A model generated the notes under the pieces. The model did not search any database. It saw only the letters and a list, made by a program, of their open reading frames with translations, and was not told the origin of the DNA. This document shows positions 33,784 through 42,854 of a DNA stretch of 64,000 nucleotides, one piece after another. How positions within the stretch are numbered: the first letter of the stretch is position 1; each line of letters begins with the position of its first letter. Source of the stretch: Nocardioides sp. WS12 (GTDB lineage Bacteria > Actinomycetota > Actinomycetes > Propionibacteriales > Nocardioidaceae); contig NZ_CP053928.1 of NCBI RefSeq assembly GCF_014108865.1, forward strand, positions 2,046,001 to 2,110,000, written 5' to 3'. Both the position numbers and the translations under genes were made by a program.

Positions 33784-34956
33784 GTGAGCAACCGCGAGCA
33801 CCTTGACACTGCTGGCTTCGAGACCCGGGCCATCCACGCCGGCTACGAGCCGGACCCGACGACCGGAGCGGTCATTCCTCCGATCTACGCGACCTCGACC
33901 TACGCGCAGGACGGCGTCGGCGGGCTGCGCAACGGCTACGAGTACAGCCGTTCGGCCAACCCGACGCGCACCGCGCTCGAGTCGACGCTGGCCGCCCTCG
34001 AGGGCGCCGCGCACGGCTACGCGTTCGCGTCCGGCCTCGCCGCCGAGGACACCCTGATCCGCGCGCTGTGCCGCCCCGGCGACCACGTCGTGCTCCCCAA
34101 CGATGCCTACGGCGGCACCTTCCGGCTCTTCGACAAGGTCGCGACGGCGTGGGGGCTCAGTCACAGTCCGGCACCGGTGACGGACCTCGATGCCGTGCGT
34201 GCCGCGATCCGGCCGGGCGAGACGAAGCTGGTCTGGCTGGAGACGCCCACCAATCCGCTGCTGTCGATCGGCGACATCGAAGCGATCGCCGGCGTGGCGC
34301 ACGAGGCCGGAGCGAAGCTCGTCGTCGACAACACGTTCGCGTCGTCGTACCTCCAGCAGCCGCTGGCGCTCGGCGCCGACATCGTCGTCCACTCGACCAC
34401 CAAGTACGCCGGCGGTCACTCCGACGTCGTCGGTGGCGCGCTCGTCGTCGACGACGCCGAACTGGCGGAGAAGATCGGCTTCCACCAGAACGCCATCGGT
34501 GGCGTCGCGGGTCCGTTCGACGCGTGGCTGGTGCTGCGCGGGCTGAAGACGTTGGCGCTGCGGATGGAGCGGCACTGCGACAACGCCGAGAAGATCGCCG
34601 ACTACCTCTCCACCCACCCGGCGGTCAGCCAGGTCATCTACCCCGGCCTCGCCGACCACCCCGGTCACGAGGTCGCTTCGCGGCAGATGAAGCGGTACGG
34701 CGGCATGATCTCCTTCCGCGTCAAGGGTGGCGAGGAGCAGGCGCTCGCGGTGTGCGCAGCCACGCAGGTGTTCACCCTCGGTGAATCCCTGGGCGGGGTG
34801 GAGTCGCTGATCGAGCACCCGGGCCGGATGACGCACGCGAGCGTCGCGGGCACGGACCTCGAGGTCCCCGCGGACCTGGTGCGGCTGAGTGTCGGCATCG
34901 AGACCGCCGACGATCTGCTCGCCGATCTCGACCGGGCACTGGCCGCCGCCAACTGA
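33784..34956 (+). CDS. metB: Cystathionine gamma-synthase (trans-sulfuration PLP enzyme)
   Basis: A 390-residue PLP enzyme of the Cys/Met metabolism family that joins cysteine with an activated homoserine to give cystathionine for methionine synthesis. The PLP lysine is Lys207 in HSTTKYAGGHSD. The N-terminal FETRAIHAGYEPDPTTGAVIP and PIYATSTYAQDG match the family. The related gamma-lyase cannot be fully excluded from sequence. It starts at GTG 33784, 68 bases from the divergent DUF5995 start. A weak hairpin follows it. Confidence 0.88.
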   Translation: MSNREHLDTAGFETRAIHAGYEPDPTTGAVIPPIYATSTYAQDGVGGLRNGYEYSRSANPTRTALESTLAALEGAAHGYAFASGLAAEDTLIRALCRPGDHVVLPNDAYGGTFRLFDKVATAWGLSHSPAPVTDLDAVRAAIRPGETKLVWLETPTNPLLSIGDIEAIAGVAHEAGAKLVVDNTFASSYLQQPLALGADIVVHSTTKYAGGHSDVVGGALVVDDAELAEKIGFHQNAIGGVAGPFDAWLVLRGLKTLALRMERHCDNAEKIADYLSTHPAVSQVIYPGLADHPGHEVASRQMKRYGGMISFRVKGGEEQALAVCAATQVFTLGESLGGVESLIEHPGRMTHASVAGTDLEVPADLVRLSVGIETADDLLADLDRALAAAN

Positions 34957-34968
34957 ACCCGCTTCCGC

Positions 34969-34990
34969 TCGGGGGCTTGTCAGACCCCGA
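34969..34990 (+). terminator. Hairpin after metB (weak terminator candidate)
   Basis: TCGGGG and CCCCGA form a six-base GC stem around a ten-base loop, 13 bases after metB. There is no T-run. Confidence 0.3.
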
Positions 34991-35002
34991 ACGAGCATGA
35001 GA

Positions 35003-35029
35003 CTTTACAAGTCCGCCCCGACTGTAAAG
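35003..35029. promoter_or_regulatory. Inverted repeat upstream of the desaturase fusion gene
   Basis: CTTTACA at 35003-35009 and TGTAAAG at 35023-35029 are perfect complements separated by 13 bases, ending nine bases before the ATG. GACTT-TAC-AAGTC at 35001-35013 is also palindromic. This is a probable operator for a repressor not encoded next to it. Confidence 0.5.
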
Positions 35030-35037
35030 CAGGTTCG

Positions 35038-36990
35038 ATGACCGTCACTGCCGTGCCCGGCCAGCAACGAGTGCTCGGTCTGCCCGACCCCGGCGAGAAG
35101 GTTCCCGGCCTGGCCTGGCCCACTGCTGCGCTGTACGTCGGCACCCTGGTGCTCTTCGTCGCCGAGATGTACGGCGTGCTGGGCGGCGGATGGACGCCGT
35201 GGTTGACCATCCCGATGGGTGCGGCCGTCACGTTCCTCATGTTCAGCGTGCTGCACGAGGCGACGCACCACGCGATCAGCAGCGACACCCGCCTCAACAA
35301 CACCTTCGGCCACCTGTCCCAGCCGTTCGTGGCGACGTACACGACCTTCCCGATGATCAAGTTCATCCACATCGAGCACCACCGCAACACCAACGAACCG
35401 AAGACGGTCGACCCGGACGGGTGGACCAGCGAGGGTCCCTGGTGGCAACTGCCGTTCCGCTGGCTGACGATCGACCTGTGGTACTTCGTCTTCTACCTGC
35501 GACGGATCTTCGAACGGCCCCGGTCCGAGTCCGTGCCCACGGCCCTCGTCTTCGTCGCGGTGATGGCGACGTTCGGATGGCTGTTCACGACGTCGTATGC
35601 GAGTGAGCTGGCCACGATCCTGATCGGGCAGCGGATCGGGCTGATGGTCCTCGCCTGGTGGTTCGACTACCTGCCGCACCACGGGCTGACCGCGACCCAG
35701 CGCGAGGACAAGTACCAGGCCACGCGGGTCCGCGTCGGCGGTGAGTTCTGGCTGACGCCGCTGTTCGTCTACCAGAACTACCACCTGGTGCATCACCTGC
35801 ACCCGAGCATCCCGTTTTATCGGTACGTCCGCGCCTGGCGTCGCAACGAGGAGGCGTACCTCGACCGCAACGCGGCCATCTCCACCTGGTTCGGTCGGTC
35901 GCTGTCACCCAGCGAGTACCGCACCTGGCGCCGCATCACCGACGACCTGCGCACCACCCCCGACCGTGCCGGTGCCCAGCGGCCGACCTTCCGTGCCCTG
36001 CGGGTGCAGTCCGTCGCCGCGCTGACGGCCGAGAGCACCCTGGTCACCTTCGACGTGCCGGCCGACCTCGCGCACGAATATCGCTTCGTGCAGGGCCAAC
36101 ACATCACCCTCCGCGCCGTCATCGACGGCCAGGACGTGCGCCGGTCGTACTCGATCACCGCGCCGGTCTCCGAGGGCACGCTGCGCGTGGCCGTGAAGCA
36201 GATCGAGGGTGGGCTCTTCTCGACGTACGTGAACAACCACCTGCAGGTCGGCGACATCCTCGACGTGATGACACCGACCGGGCGTTTCCACACCGCGCTG
36301 GAACCGACCGCCCAGCGGATCTACGCCGCGGTGGCTGCCGGGTCCGGCATCACCGCGATCCTGTCCAATGTCGCCACGACGCTCGAGGCCGAACAGCACA
36401 GCCGCTTCATCCTGGTCTACGGCAACCGGACGTCGGACTCGACGATGTTCCGTGCCGAACTCGAGGCGCTCAGCGACCGGTGGGACAACCGGTTGACCGT
36501 TCACCACGTGCTCTCCCGGGAGCCGGGGGCGGCGTACGTCGGCCGGATCACCGCGGACCTGGTCCGGGAGCTGGTGTCCGAGGACGTCGACGCGTGGTTC
36601 CTCTGCGGTCCACAGGAACTCGTCGACTCCCTGTCGTCGGAGCTCCCCGGTCAGGTCCTGACCGAGATCTTCCATGCCGAGCAGACCCACGCCGACCTCG
36701 CCGTCGACGTCGAGAGCCAGGTGATCGTTGCCCTCGACGGGGTGGAGAGCACGTTCGTGCTGCGGTCCACCGGTGACACGATCCTGGATGCGGCGCTGCA
36801 ACAGGGCCTCGAGCCGCCGTACTCCTGCGCAGGCGGAGCCTGCGGAACCTGCCGCGCCAAGGTCCTGCTGGGCAAGGCAGTCATGGACCAGAACCATGCG
36901 CTGGACGACGCGGAGGTCGCGACCGGTTACGTCCTGACCTGCCAGGCGCACCCGGTGACCAAGGAGCTCCGGCTCGACTACGACGCCTGA
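35038..36990 (+). CDS. Fused membrane di-iron desaturase/hydroxylase with flavin reductase and 2Fe-2S ferredoxin
   Basis: A 650-residue fusion. The N-terminal part (about 1-290) is a membrane-embedded fatty-acid desaturase/alkane-hydroxylase-like domain with helices and the three histidine boxes HEATHH (73-78), HIEHH (111-115) and HLVHH (249-253). Next is a PaaE/ferredoxin-reductase module (about 325-550), with RRSYSIT for FAD and GSGITAI/CGPQE for NAD(P)H. A plant-type 2Fe-2S domain ends it, with Cys597, Cys602, Cys605 and Cys635. The whole electron chain is in one protein, so it should oxidise a lipid or other hydrophobic substrate without separate partners. The substrate is unknown. SD is weak. 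Confidence 0.85.
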   Translation: MTVTAVPGQQRVLGLPDPGEKVPGLAWPTAALYVGTLVLFVAEMYGVLGGGWTPWLTIPMGAAVTFLMFSVLHEATHHAISSDTRLNNTFGHLSQPFVATYTTFPMIKFIHIEHHRNTNEPKTVDPDGWTSEGPWWQLPFRWLTIDLWYFVFYLRRIFERPRSESVPTALVFVAVMATFGWLFTTSYASELATILIGQRIGLMVLAWWFDYLPHHGLTATQREDKYQATRVRVGGEFWLTPLFVYQNYHLVHHLHPSIPFYRYVRAWRRNEEAYLDRNAAISTWFGRSLSPSEYRTWRRITDDLRTTPDRAGAQRPTFRALRVQSVAALTAESTLVTFDVPADLAHEYRFVQGQHITLRAVIDGQDVRRSYSITAPVSEGTLRVAVKQIEGGLFSTYVNNHLQVGDILDVMTPTGRFHTALEPTAQRIYAAVAAGSGITAILSNVATTLEAEQHSRFILVYGNRTSDSTMFRAELEALSDRWDNRLTVHHVLSREPGAAYVGRITADLVRELVSEDVDAWFLCGPQELVDSLSSELPGQVLTEIFHAEQTHADLAVDVESQVIVALDGVESTFVLRSTGDTILDAALQQGLEPPYSCAGGACGTCRAKVLLGKAVMDQNHALDDAEVATGYVLTCQAHPVTKELRLDYDA

Positions 36991-37017
36991 GCGGGAGTGG
37001 CCCACTAGCCTGTGCCC

Positions 37018-38340
37018 GTGACCAGCGACGGCCCCACCGAGCCCGAAGACCTGCCTGCCCCGGAGCCCTACGACCCGCTGGATCCGGACGAGTTGCCGCC
37101 GGCGGAGCCGCCGTTGTCCGAGGAGGAACGCGAGGAGCGGCTCTTCCGCCGCTTCGCCCACCAGTGGGCGATCGTGCGGGAGGAGCGCCGCGAGGAGCGT
37201 CGGGCCGAACTCCCGGTGCTCGCGAGCGGTCCGTCGAACTACCGCCGCGCAGAGGTGCCCTTCGGTCTCGACCTGGCGGCTGGCTGGGCCTGGCGGCTGC
37301 TGATCATTGCCGCGGCGACGTACCTGCTGGCCCGGGTGCTCGGCTTCTTCGCCGTCGTCACGATCCCGATCGCGGTGGCGCTGCTGATCAGTGCGCTGGC
37401 GGCTCCGTTCGTCCGTGCCCTGACCCGGATGGGTGTGCCGCGAGGTCTGTCGGCACTGCTCGTGGTGATCACCGGTTTCGCGATCGTGGGTGCGCTGCTC
37501 ACCTTCGCCGGGCAGCAGGTCGCATCGGGCGCCAATGACCTCGCCGACTCGACCGTGCAGGGCCTGCAGGAGATCCGGAACTGGCTGCGCGACGGGCCGC
37601 TCAATGCGAGTGACTCGCAGATCAACGACTACATCAAGAACGCCCAGGACATGATCCGGGACCGCTCGCAGAACGGTGAGGTCCTCGCCCAGGTCACCGA
37701 GGTCGGCGCCGCGCTCGGCCACGTCGTCGCCGGCTTCTTCATCGCGGTGTTCGCGACGTACTTCTTCCTCGCCGACGGCGACCGGATCTGGTCGTGGATC
37801 GTGCGCATCGCGCCGCGCGCGGCCCGGGAGCGGGTCGACAGCTCGGGCAAGGTCGCCTGGATCTCGCTGGTCCAGTTCGTCCGGGCGACCGTCCTGGTCG
37901 CGCTCGTGGACGCCGCCGGCATCGCGCTCGGAGCAGCGATCCTCAATGTGCCGTTCGTGCTGGCGATCGGCGTGTTGGTGTTCCTCGGCGCGTTCGTCCC
38001 GATGATCGGTGCCTCGATCGCAGGCAGCGTCGCGATCCTGGTCGCCCTGGTCGACCAGGGGCCGCTGACCGCCCTGCTGATGCTCGGCGTCGTGATCGGT
38101 GTGCAGCAACTGGAGGGCCACGTCCTGCAGCCGTTCCTGCTCGGCCGCTGGGTCTCGCTGCACCCGCTCGGCGTCATCCTGGCGATCGCCGGGGGAGTGC
38201 TGGTCGCGGGCATCGCGGGCGCGCTGGTCGCCGTACCGCTGGCGGCCGCGGCCAACGCGGTCGTGCTGCACCTGGCCGAAATGGCCGAACCGTCCGCCCC
38301 CGAGGGGACGGACGGTCCGGAAGAACCTGTGCTCGCCTAG
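37018..38340 (+). CDS. AI-2E-family transporter (PerM-like)
   Basis: A 440-residue membrane protein. A hydrophilic, acid- and proline-rich N-terminal tail of about 90 residues, rich in Glu and Arg, precedes about eight helices and a large soluble insert (about 170-225). The C-terminal helices carry GAFVPMIGASIAGSVAILVAL and QQLEGHVLQPFLLGRWVSLHP, the signature of the AI-2E/PerM family. Members export various small molecules or ions; the substrate is unknown. GTG 37018 is preferred; GTG 37012 is an alternative. Confidence 0.85.
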   Translation: MTSDGPTEPEDLPAPEPYDPLDPDELPPAEPPLSEEEREERLFRRFAHQWAIVREERREERRAELPVLASGPSNYRRAEVPFGLDLAAGWAWRLLIIAAATYLLARVLGFFAVVTIPIAVALLISALAAPFVRALTRMGVPRGLSALLVVITGFAIVGALLTFAGQQVASGANDLADSTVQGLQEIRNWLRDGPLNASDSQINDYIKNAQDMIRDRSQNGEVLAQVTEVGAALGHVVAGFFIAVFATYFFLADGDRIWSWIVRIAPRAARERVDSSGKVAWISLVQFVRATVLVALVDAAGIALGAAILNVPFVLAIGVLVFLGAFVPMIGASIAGSVAILVALVDQGPLTALLMLGVVIGVQQLEGHVLQPFLLGRWVSLHPLGVILAIAGGVLVAGIAGALVAVPLAAAANAVVLHLAEMAEPSAPEGTDGPEEPVLA

Positions 38341-38348
38341 CTGGATGC

Positions 38349-38861
38349 CTAGCCGGCGAAGGGCTTGGCGTCGAGGATGACGACGGTCTGCGCCTTGCCG
38401 TTGACCTCGTAGCTCACCGTCTCGCCCTTGCTGCGGCCGTTGATCGCCTGGCCGAGCGGGGACTGCGGGGAGTAGACGGTCAGGCCGTCGCCCGGGTCGA
38501 TCTCGCGCGCGCCGAGGAGGAAGGACTCCGCGTCGGCGTCGTCATCGCCCTCGAACTTGTAGGTCACGACCATGCCGGGCTCCACGATGCCGTCGTCCGG
38601 CGGCGTCTCGCCGACCTCGGCACGACGGAGCATGTCCTCGAGCTGGAGGATCCGGAGCTCGTTCTTGCCCTGCTCCTCGCGGGCGGCGTGGTAGCCGCCG
38701 TTCTCCTTGAGGTCGCCCTCGTCGCGGGCAGCACTGATCTCGGACACGATCTCGGCGCGGCGGGGACCCTTGAGGTGGGTCAGCTCCGCCTGCAACTTGT
38801 CGTGGGCGTCCTGGGTCAGCCAGATGGTGTTGGCGCCGCCGGACTGGTCGGTCTGCGTCAT
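38349..38861 (-). CDS. greA: Transcription elongation factor GreA
   Basis: Rescues backtracked RNA polymerase by stimulating transcript cleavage. 170 residues: an N-terminal coiled-coil with the tip acidic residues in ARDEGDLKENGGYHAAREEQ, and a C-terminal globular domain ending in KPFAG. It belongs to the conserved block greA, DUF4307, mca, small membrane protein. SD CAGGAG lies seven bases upstream and a candidate promoter lies upstream. Confidence 0.95.
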   Translation of the reverse strand: MTQTDQSGGANTIWLTQDAHDKLQAELTHLKGPRRAEIVSEISAARDEGDLKENGGYHAAREEQGKNELRILQLEDMLRRAEVGETPPDDGIVEPGMVVTYKFEGDDDADAESFLLGAREIDPGDGLTVYSPQSPLGQAINGRSKGETVSYEVNGKAQTVVILDAKPFAG

Positions 38862-38912
38862 GTGGAACTCCTGTACTGCTCGTCGTGCACCCGTTCGGGT
38901 ACAGAACGAACG

Positions 38913-38940
38913 AGTCTACCCGCCCGGACTCGAGCGGGTC
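38913..38940 (-). promoter_or_regulatory. Candidate greA promoter
   Basis: On the minus strand, TAGACT (38918-38913) is a -10-like element and CTGACC, 18 bases upstream and overlapping the DUF4307 stop, a weak -35. A 5-2-5 inverted repeat, ACCCG-TT-CGGGT, lies in the leader before the SD. Confidence 0.35.
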
Positions 38941-39346
38941 AGCGATACCGGGGCTGGCCCTCGGTCTTGCATCCGATCCACTGCACCGTCGTCGCGCGGC
39001 GGTGCGTCTTGATCGCAATGTTGTACGTCGGCCCGTCGGCGGCATCCGGCTCGAAGGTGAGCTCGCCGACGACTGCCTTGTCGTGCGAGATCGCGCGCAA
39101 GTCGCACGTGGCGTCGACCGGCCCGTCGCCGTACTCGATCTGGACCTCGATGGTGGCGTTGTGGTCGTCGATCACCTGGTGGCCGATCTCCTCCGAGGAG
39201 ATCGCGGGGCTGGCGTGGAAGAGCATCGCCCACAGCAGCCAGCCGAGGAACGTGACCGAAACGGCGACCGCGAGGACGATCACCGCCAGCCGTCGGGCGC
39301 GCGACGGGGCGCCGTACCTGCCGGCCAGAGTGTCGGTTGAGCTCAC
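38939..39346 (-). CDS. DUF4307 family membrane protein
   Basis: A 135-residue single-pass protein of the actinobacterial DUF4307 family (like mycobacterial Rv1081c). A cytoplasmic N-tail with basic residues, [12 protein letters not shown], is followed by one helix (about 21-43, [20 protein letters not shown]). The exported beta-rich domain has [18 protein letters not shown] and a pair of cysteines (ATCDLRAIS and WIGCKTEG) that could bond. Start GTG 39346. It sits upstream of greA on the same strand, 77 bases away, and divergent from mca by 41 bases. Confidence 0.85.
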   Translation of the reverse strand: MSSTDTLAGRYGAPSRARRLAVIVLAVAVSVTFLGWLLWAMLFHASPAISSEEIGHQVIDDHNATIEVQIEYGDGPVDATCDLRAISHDKAVVGELTFEPDAADGPTYNIAIKTHRRATTVQWIGCKTEGQPRYR

Positions 39347-39387
39347 CGGTTCATGGTCCCATGCCGTCTGTTTCTACGATGGGGGGC

Positions 39388-40299
39388 ATGCCCTCCACGC
39401 ACGCGCCCGCGATCGACCGCTCCGGGCTGCGGTTGATGCACGTCCATGCTCACCCCGACGACGAGTCGAGCAAGGGTGCGGCCTCCACGGCGAGGTACGT
39501 CGCCGAGGGCGCGTCGGTGCGGGTGGTGACGTGTACGGGTGGCGAACGCGGCTCGATCCTGAACCCGAAGATGGACCGCCCCGACATCCTCGCGAACATC
39601 ACCGAGGTGCGTCGACAGGAGATGGAGCGGGCGCGCGACATCCTCGGGGTCAGTCAGACCTGGCTGGGCTTCGTGGACTCGGGTTGGCCCGACGGCGACC
39701 CCAAGCCGCCGCTTCCCGATGGCTGCTTCGGACTGGTCCCGCTCGAGGAGGCAACAGAGCGCCTCGTGCGCCAGGTGCGCGAGTTCCGGCCCCACGTCGT
39801 CACGACGTACGACGAGCGGGGCGGCTACCCGCACCCCGACCACATCCGCTGTCACGAAGTGAGCGTCGCGGCCTTCGAGGCGGCGGGTGACCCGGACCGG
39901 TTCCCCGACGCGGGGGAGCCGTGGCAGCCCCTCAAGCTGTACTACCACCACTCCTTCAACCGGCCCCGGATGCTGGCGCTGCACGAGGCGATGCTCGACC
40001 ACGACCTCGAGTCGCCGTGGGCCGAGCGCCTCAAGGAGTGGAAGCCCGAGCCCGAGTGGGACGCCCGGATCACGACCCGGGTGCCGTGTGGCGATTACTT
40101 CGGGGTGCGCGACCAGGCGCTGCTCGCCCACGCGACCCAGATCGACCCCGACGGATTCTGGTTCGCGATCCCACGCGAGTTGCAGGAGAAGGTCTGGCCG
40201 ACCGAGGACTTCGAACTGGTCACCAGCCACGTCACCTCACCGCTGCCCGAGGACGACCTGTTCGCAGGCATCGCTGCGCCGACCAGTGGCGACGCCTGA
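39388..40299 (+). CDS. mca: Mycothiol S-conjugate amidase Mca
   Basis: Cleaves mycothiol S-conjugates to a mercapturic acid and glucosaminyl-inositol, a detoxification step. A 303-residue PIG-L/LmbE zinc amidase. The AHPDDES motif is at about residues 19-25, and the third ligand is in [12 protein letters not shown]. The Mca-type stretches [17 protein letters not shown] and [21 protein letters not shown] separate it from MshB. The start is taken at ATG 39388; ATG 39379 and 39361 are also in frame. Gene order greA, DUF4307, mca, small membrane protein is conserved in mycobacteria (Rv1080c-Rv1083). Confidence 0.92.
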   Translation: MPSTHAPAIDRSGLRLMHVHAHPDDESSKGAASTARYVAEGASVRVVTCTGGERGSILNPKMDRPDILANITEVRRQEMERARDILGVSQTWLGFVDSGWPDGDPKPPLPDGCFGLVPLEEATERLVRQVREFRPHVVTTYDERGGYPHPDHIRCHEVSVAAFEAAGDPDRFPDAGEPWQPLKLYYHHSFNRPRMLALHEAMLDHDLESPWAERLKEWKPEPEWDARITTRVPCGDYFGVRDQALLAHATQIDPDGFWFAIPRELQEKVWPTEDFELVTSHVTSPLPEDDLFAGIAAPTSGDA

Positions 40300-40311
40300 G
40301 ACACTGACGTC

Positions 40312-40566
40312 ATGCACGCGCTCGCTGTCACCGTGGCCTCCGTCCTGCTCGCTGTCGAGGAGAAGGCGCCGGAGGACGACAAGGTCGTTGCCGGCCCGCT
40401 CGGTGCGTTGATCTTCGGGTTCCTGATCCTGTCGGTGATCGTGATCGGCTGGTTCCTCACGCGCAGCCTGCGCAAGGCGGGCAAGGCCCAGGAACAGGGC
40501 TTGTACGGCGACGTACCCGCTGCTGAGGACAATGTCGCTTCCGACGGCAACGAGACGGTCGACTGA
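40312..40566 (+). CDS. Small membrane protein (Rv1083-like)
   Basis: An 84-residue protein of the type found after mca in actinobacteria. It has a hydrophobic start, an acidic loop (EEKAPEDDKV) and one clear helix (GALIFGFLILSVIVIGWFLT), then a basic and polar tail. A role in mycothiol-related detoxification is possible but not shown. The LysE gene overlaps its stop by TGATG. Confidence 0.75.
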   Translation: MHALAVTVASVLLAVEEKAPEDDKVVAGPLGALIFGFLILSVIVIGWFLTRSLRKAGKAQEQGLYGDVPAAEDNVASDGNETVD

Positions 40567-41207
40567 TGGTCGGCCTCGACCAGCTCCTGGGCTTCGGCCT
40601 TGCCGCGCTGGTCGTCATCGTCATCCCCGGACCGAGCGTCGTCTTCGTCGTGGGGCGCGCGGTGTCCTACGGCCAGCGGGTGGCGCTCGCCAGCGTCGTC
40701 GGCAACACGCTCGGCCTGTTCGTGGTGATGGCCCTGGTCTGTCTGGGCCTGGGCGCGATCGTCGCGGAGTCGATGCTGGTCTTCACCGTCATCAAGTTCG
40801 CAGGCGCCGCCTACCTGATCTGGCTGGGCGTCCAGGCGCTCCGCCACCGCAAGAACTTCCGGATGGGGGACGGCGACGCCCGGGTCTCGCTGACCGGCTG
40901 GAAGGCCATCCGCCAGGGCTTCGTCGTCGGCGTCAGCAACCCGAAGGGGTTCTTGATCTTCGCCGCGATGCTGCCGCCCTTCGTCGACCAGACCTCGTCG
41001 TCGCCGGTGCCCGCGCAGATGTTCGCGCTGGGCAGCCTGGCTGTCTTGCTCGGCCTGGCGTGTGACTCGATCTGGGCGCTGGCCGCTGGTCGTGCCCGGG
41101 AATGGTTCGTCGCGTCCGAGAGCCGGGGGAGCGCCCTCGGCGCCATCGGCGGTACGTCGATGATCGGGCTCGGCGTCGGCATGGCGCTCACCGGCCGCCA
41201 CAACTGA
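40566..41207 (+). CDS. LysE-family translocator
   Basis: A 213-residue exporter with about six helices. The family marks are VIVIPGPSVVFVVGRAVSYG and GFVVGVSNPKGFLIFAAML. LysE/RhtB proteins expel amino acids or related small compounds; which one is unknown here. It starts on the final base of the stop of the small membrane protein, and converges with a TetR gene after 21 bases. Confidence 0.88.
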   Translation: MVGLDQLLGFGLAALVVIVIPGPSVVFVVGRAVSYGQRVALASVVGNTLGLFVVMALVCLGLGAIVAESMLVFTVIKFAGAAYLIWLGVQALRHRKNFRMGDGDARVSLTGWKAIRQGFVVGVSNPKGFLIFAAMLPPFVDQTSSSPVPAQMFALGSLAVLLGLACDSIWALAAGRAREWFVASESRGSALGAIGGTSMIGLGVGMALTGRHN

Positions 41208-41228
41208 CGCCCCCGGCGAGCTCCGGGG

Positions 41229-41822
41229 TCAGGCCTGCAGATAGCCCATGACGAGGGCCACCATCTCGTCGAGCAGTTCGTCGCGCGCCAGGTTGGCCGG
41301 CTGGTCGAGCACCCATCGGGTCGCGAGGGTCTCGAGGCTCAGCACCAGCACCCAGGCCGCGACGGTCGGGGACGGTCGGCGGCTGCTCTCGGGCCGCGCC
41401 GCGAAGTAGAACGCCGCCAGGTCGCCGACGCGCTTCTCCAGGACGGATCGCCGGGCCTTGTTGCGGGTGAGCGGTAGTTCTTCGATGACGACCCGCAGCA
41501 GCTCCGCGTCCACCTCCAGTGCGGCGACGAGCGCGTCGGCGGTGTCGCGCACCGCGGTCTCTCCGGCGCCACCGATCCGGTCGGACAGTGAGGCGGCCAC
41601 GCTCTCGGCCACCTGTTCCCAGTAGCGGTCGATGACCACGTCGAGGATGGCGGTCTTGTCCGGGAAGTACTGGTAGAGCGAGCCGGGGCTGATCCCCGCG
41701 GTGGTCGCGACGCGGTTGGTGCTGAAGGCGTCGTACCCGTCCTTGACGAGCACGGCGCGACCCGCGGTGATGATCCGCTCGACCATCTCGCGGGAGCGGG
41801 CCTGCCGGGGAGCCTTGCGCAC
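41229..41822 (-). CDS. TetR-family transcriptional regulator
   Basis: A 197-residue repressor starting at GTG. The N-terminal HTH is RIITAGRAVLVKDGYDAFSTNRVATTAGISPGSLYQYFPDKTAILDVV (split here as RIITAGRAVLVKDGY and ISPGSLYQYFPDKTAIL). The C-terminal helical domain has VLVLSLETLATRWVLD. Its ligand is unknown. Likely targets are the divergent-gene inverted repeats nearby, including the one at 42826-42854, or its own promoter. Confidence 0.85.
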   Translation of the reverse strand: MRKAPRQARSREMVERIITAGRAVLVKDGYDAFSTNRVATTAGISPGSLYQYFPDKTAILDVVIDRYWEQVAESVAASLSDRIGGAGETAVRDTADALVAALEVDAELLRVVIEELPLTRNKARRSVLEKRVGDLAAFYFAARPESSRRPSPTVAAWVLVLSLETLATRWVLDQPANLARDELLDEMVALVMGYLQA

Positions 41823-41841
41823 GGGGCCGAGCGTAGACGGG

Positions 41842-42792
41842 TCAGGCGGAGCGGGCTGCCACCTGGCGCCGCTTGGCGTCGTACATCCGGGCGTCGGCGT
41901 TGAGCAGCGCGTCGGGCAACAGGTCGATGGAGGTCAACGGCGCGGTACCGATGCTGGCCCGCCTGACCAGGGCGGGAGCGAGTCGGGTGTGGAGTTCGTC
42001 CGCGCTGAAGTCGGGGCTCATCACGGCGAACTCGTCGCCACCGAGGCGGGCGATCACATCGGTGTCGCGCAGGTGGTTGCGCAACAGCTCCGCGACCTCG
42101 CAGATCAGCGCGTCGCCGGCCCCGTGGCCGCCATGGTCGTTGACGAGTTTGAGGCCGTCGACGTCGATGAACGCGACCGCGGCCGAGGTGCCGAGGCGTT
42201 GGCGCCAGCGCACACGTGCCTGCTCGAGGAAGCCGCGCCGGTTCCACAACCCGGTCAGGTCGTCGGTGATGGCGAGGAGATGGGTGGTCTCGTGCAGTTC
42301 GACGGCGGAGACCAGCTGGGTGTGGACCGCCACCTTGTCGAGGGCGACCGACGCTGCGTTGGCCAGTCCCTGGAGCAGCGCGATCTCCTCGTCCGTGGCT
42401 TCGTGGGTGTCGGCCCAGTAGGCGCCGATGGCGGCGATCGGGTCGATCGAGCGCACGGGCATCATCACCAGGCTCTTCACGAACGTCGGCCGGTACGCCT
42501 CGAACGGAATGCGCGGATCGGCGTAGATGTCGGGGATGACGACGTGGGTGCCGTGCAGCATCGCCCAGCCGCTGATGCAGGCCTCGAGGGGAAAGCGCAG
42601 GCCCTTCCAGAGCGGCTCGATCGCGTCCTCGTCGGCGTAGAAGCACTGCTCGCCGTCCCGCAGGACGAACGTGGCGCCGTCACAGTGGGCGAGTTCGCGC
42701 GCCGCACTGCGGATGACGGCCTGGACGTCGTCGAGGTCGGCGGCGAGCGAGAGCTGCTGGATCGCGAGCAGCAGGCGGTCCACTCCGTTCAT
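41842..42792 (-). CDS. GAF-GGDEF diguanylate cyclase
   Basis: A 316-residue cytosolic protein that would make cyclic di-GMP. The GAF sensory domain spans about 15-155. The GGDEF domain (about 170-312) has an intact GGDEF motif at 251-255, and an inhibitory-site RxxD (Arg242-Asp245) exactly five residues upstream, so product feedback is likely. The start is ATG 42792, with AAGGGG just upstream. No EAL partner is in the window. The gene is divergent from the DUF2236 oxygenase gene. Confidence 0.92.
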   Translation of the reverse strand: MNGVDRLLLAIQQLSLAADLDDVQAVIRSAARELAHCDGATFVLRDGEQCFYADEDAIEPLWKGLRFPLEACISGWAMLHGTHVVIPDIYADPRIPFEAYRPTFVKSLVMMPVRSIDPIAAIGAYWADTHEATDEEIALLQGLANAASVALDKVAVHTQLVSAVELHETTHLLAITDDLTGLWNRRGFLEQARVRWRQRLGTSAAVAFIDVDGLKLVNDHGGHGAGDALICEVAELLRNHLRDTDVIARLGGDEFAVMSPDFSADELHTRLAPALVRRASIGTAPLTSIDLLPDALLNADARMYDAKRRQVAARSA

Positions 42793-42825
42793 GCCTCCCC
42801 TTTCGGCAGCAAGCAGGCTGACATT

Positions 42826-42854
42826 CGCGAGTTGAACACGAGTAAATGCTCGCG
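42826..42854. promoter_or_regulatory. Inverted repeat between the GGDEF and DUF2236 genes
   Basis: CGCGAG and CTCGCG are perfect complements separated by 17 bases, 12 bases before the DUF2236 start codon and 34 bases beyond the GGDEF start. AT-rich sequence between them (AGTAAATG) is unlike the surroundings. A TetR-type operator is likely. Confidence 0.45.

Noticed and set aside
35905..38271. A 788-residue minus-strand frame across the desaturase fusion and the AI-2E transporter
   Set aside because: Arg/Asp/Gln-rich shadow frame of genes with clear motifs on the plus strand.
15777..40299. The two PIG-L proteins (15777 and 39388) as duplicates of one function
   Set aside because: Their distinguishing segments match MshB and Mca separately, and each lies in its usual neighbourhood.
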